Of a DNA stretch of 8,092 bases, positions 5,676-8,092 are shown piece by piece (positions within the stretch are counted from its first letter, which is position 1; every line of letters begins with the position of its first letter). Origin of the DNA: J054 sp964613615. Its GTDB lineage: Bacteria; Pseudomonadota; Gammaproteobacteria; Steroidobacterales; GCA-2729495. The notes under the pieces were generated by a model. The model ran no database searches and was not told the origin of the DNA. It saw only the letters and a list, made by a program, of their open reading frames with translations. Location of the stretch: contig CAZTIB010000073.1 in the NCBI GenBank assembly GCA_964613615.1, positions 1 through 8,092 on the forward strand, written 5' to 3'. The translations under genes and the position numbers were made by a program.

Positions 5676-6290
5676 ATGATCGGGTCGCTTGCCCGGGCCT
5701 CTTCACGCGACCCGGTTGCGGGGTCCGAGCCTTTTAATGCGCCCCTGTTCCGTGGCCTGATCGAAGGCGTGCCGGAAAACCAGCGTTGGGTTGTGCTCGA
5801 CCTCGGCAAGGTGTGTCCCCAGGTTATCTCCTTGCTCGGCGGGCACCGATGCCGGGTAGAAATTGCGGAGGTGGGCCAGGAACTGGAGTTGCTGAACCGC
5901 GACCTGGACCGCGAAGCCTTGCAGCACGTGGCCGAGGGCGCGTTGCCGGCCCGGCTCTCCGAGCCGGTCGACCTGGTGCTGTGCTGGGACACGCTGAACT
6001 ACCTCAATCGTGAAGCGCTGCGCATGCTGATGGCGCAGGTTGCGGAGCGTTGCCGGCCAGGTTCGCTGGTGCATGCGCTGATCTATTACGCCGAGCCCCA
6101 GATGCCCGTTGTGCCCGGCCATTATGTGCCGGCCGTTGACGGCAGCCTGGTCAACGTATCGTCGTGCGCACAAATGCGCGATGCGCCGCGTTACACGCCA
6201 GAAGACCTGCGTCTCTGCCTTCCCGCCTATACCACCGAGCGCGCCATGCTGCTGGGCAACGGTATGCAGGAGTTCCTGTTCCGGCTATAA
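5676..6290 (+). CDS. Class I SAM methyltransferase-like protein with degenerate motif I
   Basis: The 204-residue soluble protein looks like a class I methyltransferase fold. There is a first strand, VVLDLG (39-44), where motif I should be. A block VDLVLCWDTLNYL (98-110) resembles motif IV and the following helix, and EALRMLMAQVAERCRPGSLVHAL matches the usual post-IV helix and strand. After VVLDLG the sequence runs KVCPQVISLLGG instead of the Gly-x-Gly loop that grips SAM, so SAM binding may be altered or lost. The substrate is unknown. ATG 5676 has GGTGAG eight bases upstream; an in-frame GTG at 5667 would add three residues. It lies 43 bases after the bactofilin gene on the same strand, so the two are likely one transcript and may share a role in envelope or cell-shape functions (inference). 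Confidence 0.75.
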   Translation: MIGSLARASSRDPVAGSEPFNAPLFRGLIEGVPENQRWVVLDLGKVCPQVISLLGGHRCRVEIAEVGQELELLNRDLDREALQHVAEGALPARLSEPVDLVLCWDTLNYLNREALRMLMAQVAERCRPGSLVHALIYYAEPQMPVVPGHYVPAVDGSLVNVSSCAQMRDAPRYTPEDLRLCLPAYTTERAMLLGNGMQEFLFRL

Positions 6291-6292
6291 GA

Positions 6293-6306
6293 TGGTGCCG
6301 GCACCA
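6293..6306. terminator. Perfect 14-bp palindrome between convergent genes
   Basis: TGGTGCCGGCACCA is its own reverse complement and lies in the 20-base gap between the stop codons of the methyltransferase-like and DUF3604 genes. As RNA it would form a short GC-rich stem on either strand. There is no T tract, so it may be a weak shared terminator or a protein-binding site. Confidence 0.35.
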
Positions 6307-6310
6307 GCGA

Positions 6311-8092
6311 CTACTTCTGCGGCTTGTACCAGATGGGCGAGGTGTAGGCGCGCTCCTGCGTCACCATCGGTACGTTGGCCGGCAAGGTGACACCGAAGCG
6401 CGCGGCCTCGTAAGCGGTCCAGCGCGGGGTCGGAATCTCCAGCACGCGCGCGTAGTAGACCGCAGCCTCGGCCGCGTCAAAATCCGGGTCGGTCCATACC
6501 CCGATCAGTTCCGGCGCACCGATCGTGTTGGTCCAGGTTGCTGCCGCCACGTTCACCGTGTTGCCCACGGGTCGGAGCTTGCCGTCGACACCGATGATGC
6601 GGTCGCCGGACCACACCACGTCGTAGACCTTTTCCTGCTGGTTGCCGTTGCTGTCAATCCAGCCCTTAACAATCTGGATGCGATCGAGGTTGCCGGAAAT
6701 CGGGTCCTTCAGTGCCGCGACCAGGAAACTCGGTGCTTTGCTGTTCTCCCCGGGCGGCAGGGTGGCGCCCATTGGCACGCCCCGGCTGTAGCCGGCGTTG
6801 GCCGGCAGGCGGCTCTGGGTGTCTGCGGCGGTGAAATCCCAGCCGCCGAAAAACCGCACCAGCATGCGCGGGCCGGTCGTCGCGTAGGTTTCTTTCCGCA
6901 TCATCGCGTCGAAGATGGCCTCGCGCGTGTTTTCTTTCGCCCACACCGCGGCGAGCCCCGACGCGACCATGTCCCAGCTCTCGTAGCGCCCGTTCGGCGT
7001 CTCTGCCATCGGGTGCTTGTAGCGTGCCGGGCTTGGCTCGGTGCCGGAATGCTTGCCGAAGAAATTTTCCTCTTCTGCGGTGGCTAGTCCGGTGTGGCTG
7101 TCCGTAGAGCCGATCATGCCGAAGTGGTAGGGGTTCACGCCGAGTTCCTCTTCGAGCTGCAGGCCGATCTGCAACGCGGAACGCGCATACTCGTACTGCA
7201 GCATGTCGTCATCTTTCGGCACGCTGAGATCGAGATTGCCCTTGTCCCAGGTTTCGTAGTCGGCAAATTCATCCTCCGGGGACAGCAGCGGGTGGGTCTC
7301 GCCGTCACCCTTGATCTGCGTGACCTCGTACAGGGGCTCCCAGCGGCTCCGCGTCTCGGCGTACTCCCGGTCCAGGCGCTTGTTCGTGAACGAATCGCGC
7401 AGCGGGAACATGATGCCGTTACTTAAGTTGCCATTGTGTGCAATGGCCATGATCTGGCCACCGGTCTTGTCCTCGTAGGCCTGCAGCCAGTTCCACAGGT
7501 CCCGCGGATTGTCGCTGCCCAGCGGCTTCAGGGTGGTGAATGGCTCCATCATGCTGGCCTTGTTCGCGCCGTCGCGATAGACCACGACGCGATGCAGGTT
7601 GTTGCCGCCGGTGTTCGACGTCCACTCGTAGCCGATGAAGGCGGTGAACTCGCCCGGGTCGTTATATTTCTCCGCTGCGTCGATCATCACCTCCCACGCG
7701 GCCCGGTAGGGCTGCGTGCCGGGCAACGACGCGAGAGCGGGCGGGAAACTGTTCTGTGAGAACGCGACGATGACCTCGATGGCCACCTGCACCGCGTCCT
7801 GGCCGCCCTTCTGGATCATGTCGTACCAACGGCGCCCGGTCGCGTCCGCCAGAAACTGGGGATTGCCGGCCAGCAGCTCGGGGAAGAAGCCCATGTTGTC
7901 GGAGTGGTCTGCCACGACCAGGAAATCGAGGGGCTTGGAGAGCCTCGCCTGCAGACCCGTGGACGACGTGACCTCTTCACCGCGGGCAAAACGATAAGCG
8001 TCCTCCGGACCCAGGCGCGCGCCGAAGGCGCCGGCGTCCATGGAAAGCTCCGTGTGCAGGTGCGTGTCGCCCCAGAAAACCTGCGTCGGGAA
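6311..8092 (-). CDS. DUF3604 family protein, PHP-like metal-dependent hydrolase (5' end outside window)
   Basis: The frame is open to the right edge and gives 593 residues; the ATG at 8041 is internal, since the conserved motif VFWGDTHLHTELSMDAGAFG spans it. Metal-ligand motifs like those of PHP phosphoesterases occur in order (numbered from the window edge): His11 and His13 in DTHLHTELS, Asp62, His63 and Asp65 in VADHSDNMG, Glu156 in IGYEWTS, His167 in NLHRVVVY, His219 in IAHNGNLSNG, and Asp331 and His333 in GSTDSHTG. These are the hallmarks of DUF3604, whose substrate is not established. The C-terminal third (SKAPSFLVAALKDP, LDRIQIVKGW, TNTIGAPELIGVWTDPDF) looks like a beta-rich accessory part. 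DUF3604 proteins are usually exported; the signal peptide would be outside the window. It is on its own transcript here and converges with the methyltransferase-like gene. Confidence 0.93.
   Translation of the reverse strand, partial: FPTQVFWGDTHLHTELSMDAGAFGARLGPEDAYRFARGEEVTSSTGLQARLSKPLDFLVVADHSDNMGFFPELLAGNPQFLADATGRRWYDMIQKGGQDAVQVAIEVIVAFSQNSFPPALASLPGTQPYRAAWEVMIDAAEKYNDPGEFTAFIGYEWTSNTGGNNLHRVVVYRDGANKASMMEPFTTLKPLGSDNPRDLWNWLQAYEDKTGGQIMAIAHNGNLSNGIMFPLRDSFTNKRLDREYAETRSRWEPLYEVTQIKGDGETHPLLSPEDEFADYETWDKGNLDLSVPKDDDMLQYEYARSALQIGLQLEEELGVNPYHFGMIGSTDSHTGLATAEEENFFGKHSGTEPSPARYKHPMAETPNGRYESWDMVASGLAAVWAKENTREAIFDAMMRKETYATTGPRMLVRFFGGWDFTAADTQSRLPANAGYSRGVPMGATLPPGENSKAPSFLVAALKDPISGNLDRIQIVKGWIDSNGNQQEKVYDVVWSGDRIIGVDGKLRPVGNTVNVAAATWTNTIGAPELIGVWTDPDFDAAEAAVYYARVLEIPTPRWTAYEAARFGVTLPANVPMVTQERAYTSPIWYKPQK

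Noticed and set aside
5703..6173. 156-codon minus-strand frame
   Set aside because: Antisense to the methyltransferase-like gene; Arg/His/Gln-rich composition and no recognisable motif.
6164..7087. 307-codon + strand frame
   Set aside because: It lies antisense to the DUF3604 gene, and its product is rich in Arg, His, Gly and Val without domain pattern; the minus-strand frame has clear family motifs.
1..8092. CRISPR, tRNA, rRNA, phage, toxin-antitoxin or other defence genes
   Set aside because: No regular direct repeats, no tRNA/rRNA signature and no such protein motif were found on either strand.

Overview
The window looks like a chromosomal segment of a GC-rich proteobacterium, most probably an environmental gammaproteobacterium. 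The grounds are the protein families: a CopA/CopB copper-resistance pair, a bactofilin, an RRM protein paired with a small Lys/Arg-rich protein, and a DUF3604 metalloenzyme. Codon use is GC-rich throughout. I see no rRNA, tRNA, CRISPR array, transposase, integrase or phage gene, and no obvious pseudogene. Organism assignment is inference.

Layout, left to right. (1) 3-257 (+) is the C-terminal part of a multi-pass membrane protein. Its stop codon adjoins a large imperfect inverted repeat (257-323) that may be a terminator or a REP/MITE-like element. (2) 385-684 (+) is an unrecognised soluble ORF. (3) 841-1338 (+) holds a 62-residue Lys/Arg-rich protein followed 33 bases later by a single-RRM RNA-binding protein. 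(4) 1389-4762 (-) is a copper-resistance operon, transcribed right to left: a small exported Cys/His protein (CopL-like), the Tat-exported multicopper oxidase CopA, the outer-membrane protein CopB, and a thiol (glutathione-type) peroxidase. copA and copB overlap by 14 bases, and the peroxidase starts 14 bases after copB. A hairpin at 1345-1379 separates this operon from the convergent RRM gene. (5) 4763-5053 is a divergent intergenic region with a perfect 11-bp stem and a small GC palindrome, presumably carrying the promoters of both sides. (6) 5054-6290 (+) holds a bactofilin gene with two in-frame, well-spaced start sites, followed by a methyltransferase-like protein with a degenerate SAM-binding loop. 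(7) 6311-8092 (-) is a DUF3604 protein that runs off the right edge; it converges on the methyltransferase-like gene across a 20-base gap holding a perfect 14-bp palindrome.

How the genes work together: the copper operon forms a coherent envelope defence. CopA oxidises or sequesters copper in the periplasm, CopB acts at the outer membrane, the small Cys/His protein probably senses or buffers metal, and the peroxidase would remove peroxides formed by copper redox chemistry. The bactofilin would build a membrane-linked scaffold. The paired starts and the methyltransferase-like neighbour are the least explained points of the window. I did not find a clearly novel multi-gene system; the most unusual signals are the dual bactofilin starts and the peroxidase built into the cop operon.
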